DNA from: Hamiltosporidium tvaerminnensis
Taxonomy: Eukaryota > Microsporidia > Dubosqiidae
Length of the DNA: 64,000 bases
Direction: 5' to 3'
NCBI GenBank assembly: GCA_022605425.2
Contig: JAKIMF020000013.1
Location: 62,001 to 126,000 of the forward strand
Of the stretch, positions 42,061 to 54,400 are shown one piece after another. The position numbers were made by a program, and so were the translations under genes. The notes below the pieces were generated by a model. It was not told the DNA's origin. It saw only the letters and a program-made list of their open reading frames with translations, and ran no database searches. The stretch's first letter is position 1. Each line of letters begins with the position of its first letter.

Positions 42061-45000
42061 AAACTTTTTTTAAATTAATAATTAATAAATGTTAGAGCGT
42101 ATATGAATATATTAGATTTGTACGAAACATCATTTTCAAAAATATTCAGAAAATAGAATGTAAATATTAGATGGAGAACCTAGATTATAATACAAGTGTC
42201 ATGATTTACTATATAACCCGGTTATTTGTAATCATAAAAATATATGTTTTTAGCTTTTCCACTAGAAGTTGCCAACTAATGAGACCTTTTTTCCGAAGCT
42301 AAAATTCCAACAAGATAGACCCATTTAAACATATTAAATATTTTCTTTATATGCAACGAGGGTGAACCTCAGAAACGACATTCTGAGTAGAATCTTTTAC
42401 ATATTCAAATCATGTTTATAAACATTCTGAATACTCTTGTCAAACCACCTACGTTAATTTAACAATTTTATACGGACAAAGAAGCAAAAATGCTTTTTCA
42501 TCAGTAATAGATAAAATTTTACCCGAAAAAGGGTTATAAATGCGTAGAAATACACAATTTAGGTATGAAAGGTATCTTCATATTTATATTACGTCAATTT
42601 GAAAATTTTTAATTCATATTCTATTCGACAAAAATAAGAGAATATTATGTTAAACAAAAAGAATAAAAATGTACCTCTATCAAAAAATCCACTACATTTA
42701 CCCACAACTTATCTAATGTTAAGGTTTTAATTTATCACAGGGGTGTTTTTTAGGAAAATTTTGAGTTTAATACTTTTTTTACGGTACTTGCATTTGTCAG
42801 TAGACTTCCGGGTTTACAGCCAAATAAACTATAGCCATAATACCTGTCGTGGATCACATTCTTGAATATTTTTTAGTAAAATCTTGAACAGAAATTACAT
42901 TTGGCAGAAATAAACTTTTCATTGCACATTTAAAATTGGTCCCTAGCATAAATTTTATTCTAAATTCGAGTCTCTTACTAATTCAGAAAAATTTGGATTG
43001 ATATTTGTAGAATAAATGGCAGAATATTTTTTTCATTGCTACGCTATCTGGCGACCTCTTGTGCTCAATTTCTTACTGTGTCAATCTGCATAGCGACAGG
43101 GTGTTTTCATTCACGGTCTGAAGCATCCTTTGAGCTTTTTTTGTTTAGATTGCTTGCTTAAATCATCCGTATTTTTAATAGGTCTACTTTTCAGTTTTTC
43201 AAATTGTAATCTTCCATAATCATCATAACCTTTGTTTGCACGTTTCTCATCACAAAAAATTTGAATATAATATCTCAAAGAACATTTAATTATCTTCGTT
43301 GCTATGAAAATAGGGATTTTATTTAGACAATAAAGTGTGTATTGAAAATAGCTAGCAAATAAAGATACATCTTTCTCATTATTTTGAGATATTTTTATGT
43401 AGACTAGTGCCGTGCTTTTCAGGAAGGCAGCCAAGTTTGAAGTACTTCTTCAACAAGGAGTTCGTCTTCCTGCTCACTATTTCTCTGCTATTGTATAAAG
43501 AATTTTATTTATAAATAGAATAATCATCTTTATTAATTTTATTCACCATGGCCACCTCTCCTTTTTAGTTTAAAATATAAAATAAAAATATTATATTTTT
43601 GTGATATAAATAATATCACAACTAGTTTTATCTTGCAGTATACCTCCTTGAAGATTATAAATTGTTTGAAAGTTTAATACTACATCGCTGTTTTTATTAT
43701 TTATATCAAGCAGAACTAGTGTGGATAAAAATATTTGAACCCAGCCTTTAATTCTGATCTAAACATGACTTCATAAGAGTACAGTTTATTTACTATTGTA
43801 AACTCTATTTTTTTAATCTGAATTAACATTAGCTTTCTATCCATTTTCAGCTCTGATTGTTTTTGGCTACGAACAAAAGCATATTTTCTCATATTAATTC
43901 GCACGTTCTATAAACTTTAACTTTGAGAGTGTCTGGCTTTTCATGTACTATCTTTGACTAAATGCCATGTTTTAAATAAATCTTTGATAGTACTTTTGTC
44001 GAATTCTCTGACATTATAATATTGAAACCAGTTGGCATGGTGCAAATAGTGCAATAATCTAAAATAATACAAGCAAACTCTTCTGCAGCTTTGCTTTTAA
44101 GAGATCGAAGTGACGCAAATAAAATAATCTTAAGAAACAAGTATTAGTGCATACTAATTATTAGATTTTAACTTATTTCGACTAAATAGCCTTGAAATCC
44201 CAATTCTTGTTTTTACTTAGTACTGATTCTATAAGCAAATATTTTTTAGGTAAAAAGTTTTTTTTGTGAATGAAATAGAAATTTAGAAAAGTCACAATTA
44301 TTTCGCTTTTGAAGTTTATATACTTTAATTTCGCCTTTTTACATTCTTTTTTTGATCATGATGCTTGATTTCAACATATACATTATTTTAAATTCAAATT
44401 TAGTCTCTCGATCAAGATATAACTCAATCCGTTGTTTACATTTCTCATGAGCAACAATCGGCTTACTTTATAGCGTGCAAATCATATTGACTTCTATATA
44501 ACGTCTCAAAAACCATGAACACATTGGCTTTTATATCAACGTACTAGAAGTACTTATTCGATGTTTATATAAATATTTTTGTTTGAAATGTTATAAAGTT
44601 TTACCCAAATGTTCGAAAAAATAAATGTATCTTCCAGCAATTTTTAGAAAAATATTTAAACTAGTATCCTACATTTTATAAGATTATTGTTGTCAAATTG
44701 TTTGCGTTCATAAATTTGATCAAGCGTTTATTTTCTGAATCAGAACGCAATGCAATTTTGTGAAGAAATATTTTCAAAAATGAAATACTCAAAAACTTTA
44801 TTCTTGCTTATCATTCTTAATTCTTTTTAATCTTATGGTGTTGAGAACAAACAGACAGAACGCCAACATATTCTCTCGATAGTCATTGTCCTAGTATTTA
44901 CTCGTCTGTTCCTCTTTCACAAAAAGCCGATTTAAAAGAATCAAATCAATTGAAAATTTACAACTTCTCTCTTTTATCGGTCAAACCTACTAACTAGATG

Positions 45001-45650
45001 TTTCATGGGTAAAAGTTCGAATCCCACGACAGTTCACTGATTTTTGAAATAGCTTTTTATTTTTCTCATTTCCTTTTAATCTGTTGCGATTCAGAATTAT
45101 AGGGATTTCACTAGGATCCAGTGTAGTTTAAAAAAAATAATATAAAGATCCATATTAACAGATATGCGCTTAGATTCCTTTTTAATGGTCTCCAACGGTA
45201 AATTAGATCCAAAATTCCAAGAAAATATTGTGACAAATGACAACCACATCAATCTCACCAATAATAAATTTTGATACACTCTTTATTGTTAGTAATTTGG
45301 TCTTGTAAGTATAAAATCATAAAAAATATGACTAATAGTTTATAAAAATGTTAAAAATCAATGCTCTTATTTCTATAATAAATTCATTATAAAAATAATT
45401 ATAATTGTAATTTTCTTTGTATAATTAATTAGAGGGAAGATAACCACATAAAAAACTTTCTGTCTGGCAATGAGTATATAAAACTGGTGTGAATATCAGT
45501 GCATGATTTTCTGTGGTAATATAATCAAACTACGTTTTCGGTTGTTTCATGAGATTTTGTTCGAGTAGGAGAAGGTCTACAAAATGGCGAGACTTTTTCT
45601 ACAAATTTATTTGTAGTTTTTTATGTAACCGGATTGCAGACCGCAGCTGA
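42061..45650. other. AT-rich stretch with one doubtful frame
   Basis: No recognised gene. A 107-codon minus-strand frame at 43111-43434 reads plausibly as protein, with a basic end (FCDEKRANKGYDDYGRLQFE and a Lys-rich tail), and could be a remnant of a gag-like or other element protein, but nothing supports this. The remainder shows no feature. Confidence 0.35.
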
Positions 45651-45654
45651 ACAT

Positions 45655-46095
45655 GTAGGTAATCGCTATGTAAAAGCGTGCAAACATAGCCTTGCTCACT
45701 CGGGTTAGAAGACTTAGTGCCTGAGAGATATAAAAATAAAAACCAGTAAAAGCCAGGAAAGCTAAGTAGCAGGTTATACCTGTTGGTATGACATTGCACT
45801 GTCTAGGTGGACCCCATGTAAGTCTCTGAAATATATCTTAGCTAGAAGTTTATTGGGTTCAGAAAGTGTAGAGTAAGTGGGAATGCTGCATAGTCTTGGG
45901 GGAGCCCAGAAAGGCTTCGGCCTTCGATCACACTCAATGCAACGGACATTAACGAAAATAGGGCAAACGCTCTCGCCTAGAAATTAGGTTCTACACACCT
46001 GGTAGTTGAAAGGCTTTGGAACGTAGGTATTGCAGGGGTTACCGATGGAGTGTTGGGGTAGCAGTTATTTATGTTAAACCTAGAAATTGCGTTAA
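45655..46095 (+). repeat. GC-richer interspersed repeat, copy 2
   Basis: This matches 14462-14880 in opposite orientation over about 400 bp, at roughly 70-75% by eye. Landmarks are CTCGGGTTAGAA, AGCAGGTTATACCTGTTG, GTTTATTGGGTTCAGAAA, AGTCTTGGGGGAGCCCAGAA, CGATCACAC and AAACCTAGAA. No long conserved frame is present. No tRNA, rRNA or known RNA is recognised in it. Confidence 0.7.
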
Positions 46096-46171
46096 TGTGA
46101 TGAAAAAAAATATAAAACTTGCCATTGTTTAAAAAATATGATACTTTTCAATAAATTGGAATTCAAAAAAA

Positions 46172-46455
46172 GGATTTAAAATAATTTTACTTCATAAATT
46201 TACATTCTGTAAGATTTAAATCAAAGACTAAATAGAAAAAGGTTATAAAATAATTTTGCATGATAAATTTACTTTCTGTAAGATTTAAATCAAAAAACTG
46301 AAATAGAAGAAGGATTTAAAATAATTTTGCTTGATAAATTTACTTTTTGTAAGATTTAAATCAAAAAACTGAAATAGAAAAAGGATTTAAAATAATTTTG
46401 CTTGATAAATTTACTTTCTGTAATATTTAAATCAAAAAACTGAAATAGAAAAAGG
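46172..46455. repeat. Tandem repeat, 4 x about 71 bp
   Basis: Units begin GGATTTAAAATAATTTTGCT at 46172, 46241, 46312 and 46383 and contain TGTAAGATTTAAATCAAAAA. It lies immediately beyond the 3' end of retroelement copy B. Confidence 0.95.
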
Positions 46456-46509
46456 AATAAAATACCTAGGAAAAAAATTACAAATAAAATATAAATCTAT
46501 AAAATATTC

Positions 46510-49500
46510 TATATTTATTATTTTTTATTTAAAAAAATCCTGGGTTAACAAATTTTCTCTCGTTTAACTAATTTCTTCCATCACTTTAACCACTTTATTC
46601 TCTTTTTCTACATCCGACTTATCATTAATGTCTATCGTCGGTTCCTCTGGTCTGGTTACGTCATCTAAAATAAGGGGTAAAATATTTTTTGAATTTACTT
46701 GTTTAACACTATCTTCCTCGTTCTTCACTTCTTTTAAGGGGGGTGTTGGCTGTTTATGCATCTCAGCTCCTATAATAACACTTAATGACGCTCTCTCCCA
46801 GCTCTCTTCGGCACTTGGTCCTGACTCAATTCCTCTTCGTCGATCGAAGGAAATCATTTCGACTGTTTTCTTAAGTACTATGGACTGAATGTATGCCTCT
46901 ACATTTATGGGTATTTGTAATCTTTTAAGATAAGTCTTATGGTATTTTGTCACAATACCGTCCCATGTTATCACATAAGAAATTATCTCTACACTACATT
47001 TGTAAATAAGACCCAGCTCATTTGCTAATAGGTCATACTTCCTAAGTTTCTCTGTTTCAACTATTTGAAGTGAGTCTTGGGAGGTGATTCCTACTTCAAT
47101 GAGGGTAATCTTATTTCGTCTCTTGTCTAAAACGAATATATCTGGCCTATTATTTCGAATTTTGACATCAGTTTTTATTCTGGTGTCCACTCTTATCTCT
47201 GCATACTCATTATCAAGAATTTCTTGAACTGAGTGGCTTCTGATTCGTTTTGAAGACTTGAATTTATATTTATTTAAAAAGAGCAAATGTATACATCGTA
47301 CCACTTCATTGTGTCGTCTAGTATAGTCATGACCAAGCATTTTTTCACATCTCGTTGCTAAATGGTCTACTGTTTTTCTAGACGTGTTGCAGTGTTGACA
47401 CACACCTTCTGCTCCCCAGAATACATTTCTATCCTGGATATAACAGAACACTGCTTCATCACGTGGTCTTACACTTCCTTTCTTTAACCATCTTGAGGAG
47501 TCATTTACACTTACCAGCTCGTTATTTCTAGCGCTATATAACTTTGAATGGAGTTTTCGTTTTTCTATTTCGTTATATAGTTTTGCAAGTTGAGCTTCTT
47601 CTAAACTTTTCTTAGTGACCTCCTCTGCCATCCCGTATTTTACTTGTAAAAAGTCTTTTATTAGTGCAAGACGGGTTTTATTATCATTCTCCACCTTAAG
47701 GATTGCTGCTCTTCTGGTCGATGTTTCTTTAGATTTTTCCAGACAATCCAAGAGTTGCAAAAGCATATGTTCGCTTTTGAACTCAACACTATGAAGACCT
47801 CTCCCAAGTTCTGTTCTGGGAAGGTACAGACGCTCTTTACATCCTGGGCGAAGATGTATCTTGTTCTTTACTAAAACTGCACGTACTGCGTCATCCAACT
47901 TTAAGAAGTCAGCCGGTTCAAGTCGGAGTACACCTATATGATAGTTTAGTAAAGAAATTGCATGTTGATTAATGGCTTGAAATAAATTTCTTGCATTTAA
48001 TCTCGTGCGACAAAGTCTTTCTACTCGTGCTATAAGTTTAGTCTGTACTTCCTCAAACGACTTACTTGTTGGAATTCCTCTGCTATCTTCTATAATTCCA
48101 AGGTATTTATGTACACCTATTCCTTCAAGAAGAGTAGCAGTATCTTCACAACATGGATCATTAGTGGCAGACTTCTCTTTGTTAATTTCTAATCCTATAT
48201 TTTTCATGAACATTTTTACCTCCTCCGTCATCTTTTCAAGCGTTGTTCCATTTTTGGCAAGGAGCTTAAGATCATCAATAAACAAGAGATGATTAGTCGC
48301 GTGGGATTCTGCATCTGTCTTTATTGTCACTTTTGTGTATTTCTCATTAAGCTTTCGGCTCAATGGATCCATACACAACACAAACAATAATGGTGACAAA
48401 CTATCTCCTTGCAGAATCCCTCTATCAATCTTCTTGCTCATGATTTTTTCAGGCCCTACTGATATATCAATTTTCCATTTTGATATAATTACCTTAATAA
48501 ATTTCAGGATCCAATCAGGTAAATTAAGGTTTTCAAATCATTGAGTCAAATAAGCATGATCTATTGAATCATAAGCTTTTTTGACATCAATCCATGTTGC
48601 CTTAAGATTGTTTCCGTACTCTTTATTAATCGCAATATTCAATAGGGCCTGTTCTTTCGCTCCTTGCACTCCTCTAACCGCTCCCAACTGATTATCTGAA
48701 AGTAATCCTCGTCTTTCCACCTCAACCCGAACCACTTTAGTGACACATTTTGTAGTCAGTTTATACAGGTTTGACATACAAGTTATTGGTCTGTAATCAG
48801 AGCCAGTATTTGGTGTACCTTTAGGTATCAGATAAGTAAGTCTACAATAATACCAATCGGCTTTAGACGTTCCTTCTAAACATATGGCTTTCACAATATC
48901 ATAAAGATATTTATGAAGGCCCGTAAGTTTATTGATGTAAAAGTTATAAATACCATCAATTCCAGCGGCTTTCCAGTTAGGCAGACAATTTATAATATCT
49001 ATAAACTCTTCAAGTGAAGGAAACGTGGTCTGTTGCGTATCTGACACGAAAGGTATCAAATACTCATCATATGTAACTACTTTATCATTTTTATTCCACA
49101 TTTTAGACCAAAATTCTGAAATTTCGTCACGATAAACCACATGCTCGGATTCAACGCGCTCAGATAACCCTCGGTGGAATCGACCTCGGAATAACTCAAA
49201 CATACGATTCTCTTTTCGAAATTTTCTCCTACTTTCATACATCGTAATTTTTTTCTCGTACACATTCAAAGCCTCATTCTTCTTAACCAAAGCTTCGGAG
49301 AGATCATTTATTTTGCTTAAGTCTAGATTAAACTCTGCATAATTTTTCTGAGACTTTTCGTTTCCGAGGTAGAGAGCTTTTCCAGTTTACGAGCCTTCTC
49401 GAGGAGATCTTTGGAAAGTACTAGCTTAGAAATTTTACTTTCTATGTTTTCCTTCCAAGCAGATCTAGGCTTCTCCTTACGCGTTTCCTCGTCATAGCAT

Positions 49501-50309
49501 ACATGAGCCGCCTGGATGATTCGAGCTGCATCACTAACATTCTTAGGCACATGAAATTCAGCATATTCACCTGTGATCCGATTTATGAGTTCCAAAACTT
49601 TATTATCAACCAATTCACTTGGAAGTTTTCTAGTTCGGACCACTACATCTCCGATTTCCTTCTCAGAGAGTTCCTTGATTTTACACAAGAACTTTTCTCT
49701 CAGGTTCATATAGAGTGTAGTGTCAGTTAAGAAACATGGCTCGGCGAGACAAGTGGGGGTTCTACGTCGCTCTCCATTCTCTTCTCGCCTTATTTCTCTT
49801 TCTGCCTCATTATGTGTTAATTTTTTTAACACATCGATATCAACAGTTCGACCAAATTTCCCATTATAGTACCTAAGAATTGCAGACCAGCCATTTCTAG
49901 GCATTCACTCAAACCTTTTTTGCACTGCTGACATAGCAGATCTAGGCCATTCCTGCTCTACGGCTGTGACAGAGTCAAGTATTGAATGCAATACCATCAG
50001 TCGATTTCCTTCTGAAATGGCAGGTGCATTGAGGTTTTCCATTGTGTTGGCTGGTCCACACGCAGAAGAATCGGGACAGGAAGAAGGGTGTGCGGAATCG
50101 AGCAGGCTGACTGGAGTAACATATAACGTAGTGCTCGGTGGGGAATGGGTGTTATTATGAATGGTCGGTTGTGGTGGAAGTGTTTCGGATATAGTTACTA
50201 CATCTCTATCACACGTTTTTGTCTCTTTTAAACCAATTTCCGAGTTGTTTACAGCCTTTATTTCTTCATTTTTTATATTTTCGCTGTCAACTTTTTTTCT
50301 TCTACCCAT
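46510..50309 (-). mobile_element. R2/R4-like non-LTR retroelement, copy B (least damaged)
   Basis: The element reads on the minus strand from MGRRKKVDSENIKNEEIK at 50309 to the end of the protein at 46564, about 1,248 codons. Only three lesions are seen: TGA at 49905-49907 (Arg in copy A), a 1-base deletion near 49330, and TGA at 48538-48540 (Cys in copy A). The last 625 codons are open. They contain GILQGDSLSPLLF and FIDD (reverse transcriptase), the zinc knuckle CQHCNTSRKTVDHLATRC followed by GHDYTRRH, and the endonuclease RPDIFVLDKRR..ITLIEVGIT with KLRKYDLLANEL. The domain order (RT, CCHC knuckle, C-terminal restriction-like endonuclease) is that of the R2/R4/Dong class. The 3' end is AACCCAGGATTTTTTTAAAT. 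It lies between two different tandem arrays. Confidence 0.93.
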
Positions 50310-50319
50310 TAATTTAGTA

Positions 50320-51000
50320 TAGATATATTTAATAGATATAAGTAATATAACACATACTAAATATATAAGTAATATAACACCTACTATAACACCTTATAAT
50401 ATATAAGATAATATAACACCCCTTTAACACATACTATATATAAAGATAATAACACCCCTTTACCACATACTAAATATATAAGTATTATAACACCTTATAA
50501 TATATAAGTATTATAACACCTATTATAACACCTTATAATATATAAGTAATATAACACCTATTATAACACCTTATAATATATAAGTAATATAACACCTTAT
50601 AATATATAAGTAATATAACACCTATTATAACACCTTATAATATATAAGTAATATAACACCTTATAATATATAAGTAATATACCACCCCTTTACCACATAC
50701 TAAATATATAAGTAATATAACACCTTATAATATACAAGTAATATAAAACCTTATAATATATAAGTAATATAACAACTACTATAACACCCCTTTACCACAT
50801 ACTAAATATATAAGTAATATAACACCCCTTTAATTGGTCAGTATTATAACACCTACTATAACACCCCTTTAATTGATAAGTAAAATAACACCTATTATAA
50901 CACCCCTTTACCACATACTAAATATATAAGTAATATAACACCCCTTTATAAGATACTAAATATATAAGTAATATAACACCCCTTTAAAATCAATTATTTA
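50320..51000. repeat. Dense short tandem array (about 26 bp and related units)
   Basis: Repeats of CTTATAATATATAAGTAATA followed by TAACACC, interspersed with CCCTTTACCACATACTAAAT, fill the interval. The array starts a few bases upstream of the start codon of retroelement copy B and runs towards the CHD1 3' end. Confidence 0.9.
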
Positions 51001-51199
51001 TTAATTAGAATATAACACTTCTTCATATGAAATCAAAACCTTATCCTCCTCATCACTACTAACCCTAAGAGATACATCACCTTATAGTATCCTAGTCTTA
51101 TAGTCTAATAGTATTATAGTATACTAGTCTTATAATCTACTAGTCTTATAGTCTTATTATCTAGTCTTATACCTACCCTTATACTATAACACTCTACTC

Positions 51200-51445
51200 T
51201 CATACCCTACTCCTCACTATTCTACTCCTCGCTATTAGACTCCTCCTTACTACTTACCCTTATACTATAACACTCTACTCTCATACCCTACCCTTATATT
51301 CTACTCCTCGCTATTAGACTCCTCCTTACTACTTACCCTTATACTATAACACTCTACTCTCCTACTCCTCACTATTAGACTCCTCCTTACTACTTACCCT
51401 TATACTATCACCCTATTCTTATACTATAACCCTACTCTTCTCCTA
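51200..51445 (-). repeat. Tandem copies of the CHD1 3' end
   Basis: The segment encoding the last residues of CHD1 (KEESNSEE and stop; plus strand CACTATTAGACTCCTCC at 51451) recurs at 51370, 51309 and 51230, with a fragment near 51211. Spacings are about 81, 61 and 79 bp. Intervening sequence is CTTATACTATAACACTCTAC. Confidence 0.88.
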
Positions 51446-54400
51446 CTCCTCACTATTAGACTCCTCCTTATTACCATACGCCTTAATTAAAGCCTCTACT
51501 CTCCTAACAATAACATCCTCTCCAATACAAAACCTCTCCTCCACTCCTTTAAACCCCCCTCTCACCAACACATCAACCATCTCCTTATCATACTCACTAC
51601 TCCATTTCCTAGGTAACCCACTACTCTTCCTAACACTAGGTATACTTCCTTTATCACACATCTCATTTAACTTATCAAACATTTTAACTCTATAACACAT
51701 CTTCTCATCTTTTTCTTCTCTTTTTCTTCTTTTCTTAAAACTCTTATCAATAACACTTTCTACTTTTTCTAATTTACCTTCTAATTCTTTACCTTCTAAA
51801 ATATTTTCTAAGGATTTATAATAATTTTCTTTATTCTTTTCACTTACTCTACCATAATTAAGAATTATTTCTAATATTTCTAAATCATTGTCTTCTTCTT
51901 TATTTTCATTTATTTTTTTATTTAAACTTAAAATTATTTTTCTTATTCTAGCATTTAACTCATCCTCACTCTTACCTCTAAATATACTCTTGTCCTTATT
52001 TTTAGGGATAGTGGGGGTGATGTTGGATATGTTAGTGGTGATGGTGTTAGTAATAGAAGGGTTAGTAACAGTAGAAGGGTTATTAGTAGTGGTAGTATTG
52101 ATATTAGTAGAAGTATTATTAACACCAATATTATTACCCTCCTCCCTACCCCCCTTACCACTAATACTAAATCCATTCCTTCTACTACTACCTACTACGT
52201 TACATGGGTAGTTATCATACCCATTAGTAAGTACCCAGTTAACTAATCTCTTATCATCCTCATAACTCCATCCTCTCCATTTCTCTACAAATCCTAATCC
52301 TTCACATTTCATAAGAATACCTAATATAACAACAACCTGTACTCTTAATAAGAATCTATTACCGAACCTATCAAAGATATTTGTAGTGTTAGGGGGATTG
52401 TTAGGATGGTTGTTGTTAGAGGGATGGTTGTTAGTATTAGTGTTACTATTGTTAATACTCTTATTGTTGTTACTATTGACATTACTATTGTTACTCCCTA
52501 CTACATCACTCCCTACTACATCACTACCTACTACATCACAATTACCTATCTCCCCTTTCTTTTCTCCTTTTATATATCCATCCATGTGTAAGGAATAATC
52601 TTCTTTCATTTTATTTTCTACTTTTTCTAAACAATGAGAAATACAAAAATTTAAATAAGGAATTGGATCAGAAGGATATTTTAAAGTAGATAAAGAATTA
52701 ACACCCTTACGTAATACAGTAAGAAAAACAAGGGAAGTAAAGTCAATGGTAGTATTAGGAGTAGGGGTGTTAGTATTAGTATTAACAGGGTGTAAGGTGT
52801 TAGTATTGGTATTAACAGGGTGTTGTTCATCTATATCGTTATTAACACCCTCCTCCTTACTAGTATTAACACCCCCTATGCCCCCTACCTCCCTACTACT
52901 AGTATTAACACCTTCTACCTCCCTACTAGTATTAACACCCCCTACTAAATCCCCACCCATCACACCACCCTCTATATCACCCCCTATTCTATTAATCCTC
53001 TCTTCTATTTCCTTTATCATCCTATCAATCTCTTCTACCTCACTACAACTAACACCCTCTCTTCCTAACCTACGTATCTGTCTTTTAATTCTTCCTTCAT
53101 TTTCTTCAGATTTCTTTTTATTAACTAAATTATCCCAAAAATCTGGATCATCAATTTCTTCTTCTACAAAGAAAGAAGCTTTACTAAAAATATTACCACC
53201 TTCATATAAATTATCATGTTTAACTACTTTACTTCTTCTTTCTAATATTTGATCAATATCTTCTTCACAGAATTTAACACTTATCTCATCATTCTCCATA
53301 AGTACTCCATAAGCACCTTTTCTTAATAATAATTCTATACTATCTTTATATTTTAAAGATGGTTTGTTTTCATAACTTAATCTTTGTAATATAGCTTTAT
53401 CTAATCCTAATTTTAAACCTGCTTTATCAAACATTTCTCTTTCATATGTGTTACGTGTTACTAATCTATATACTTTAACTTCATTAAGTTGTCCTATACG
53501 GTGACATCTAGCTTGTGCTTGTAAATCGTTTTGTGGATTCCAGTCACTGTCAAATATTATTACTGTATCTGCTGCTGTTAAATTTATACCTACACCACCT
53601 GCACGTGTACATAGTAGAAATACAAATACATCAGAATCTTTATTACAGAATCTATCTATAGCTTCTTGTCTACATTCTCCTCTTACACTTCCATCTATTC
53701 TTTCATATTTATATTTTCTAAAATTTAAATATTCTCCTAATAAATCTAAACACCGAGTCATTTGAGAGAATATTAATACTTTATGACTTCCTTTTAATTT
53801 AGCTAATAATTTATCTAATAAAACCATTTTACCAGAAGATTGTATCATTATTTTATAATATTCATCTAAAGGTATCTGTTGAAGGAGAGAAGTAAAGGTA
53901 TTATTTTCAAGAACAGGGACACTGCGGGTAATGGTATTATTGGTATTGGTATTGGTGGTATTGGTATTGGTGGTATTGGTATTGGTGGTATTGGTATTGG
54001 TGGTATTGGTATGGGTAACAGGGTCTTGATTATAAGTACTATTGTTAACAGGGTCTTGATTATAAGTATTGGTGGTAACAGGGTCTTGTTTATAAGTGTT
54101 GGTGGTAACAGGGTCTTGATTATAAGTATTGGTGGTAACAGGGTCTTGATTATAAGTGTTAGTATTAACAGGGTCTTGATTATAAGTACTGTTGTTAACA
54201 CCCTCTAATTCATTATCCTTATCTCTAACACCCTCTAATCTACTATCTTTATCAATAACACCCTCTAATTCACTATCATTATCACTAACACCCTGTTGTT
54301 TATTAGTACTAATGTTAACACCCTCTAATTCACTATCCTCATCACTAAGACCCTCTTCATCTATACCCTTATCACTAACACCCTCTAACATACCCTTACC

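Noticed and set aside
43111-43434. 107-codon minus-strand frame as a gene
   Set aside because: Possibly coding debris, but no family, start signal or paralogue supports it, so it is mentioned only within the intergenic entry.
45000-45035. tRNA B-box-like sequence GTTCGAATCCC
   Set aside because: The bases either side of the TTCGAAT loop do not form a 5 bp T stem, and no acceptor, D or anticodon arms can be placed upstream.
50320-51000. CRISPR-like appearance of regularly repeated units
   Set aside because: Units are contiguous variants of the same AT-rich sequence without unique spacers or cas genes, and the genome is eukaryotic.
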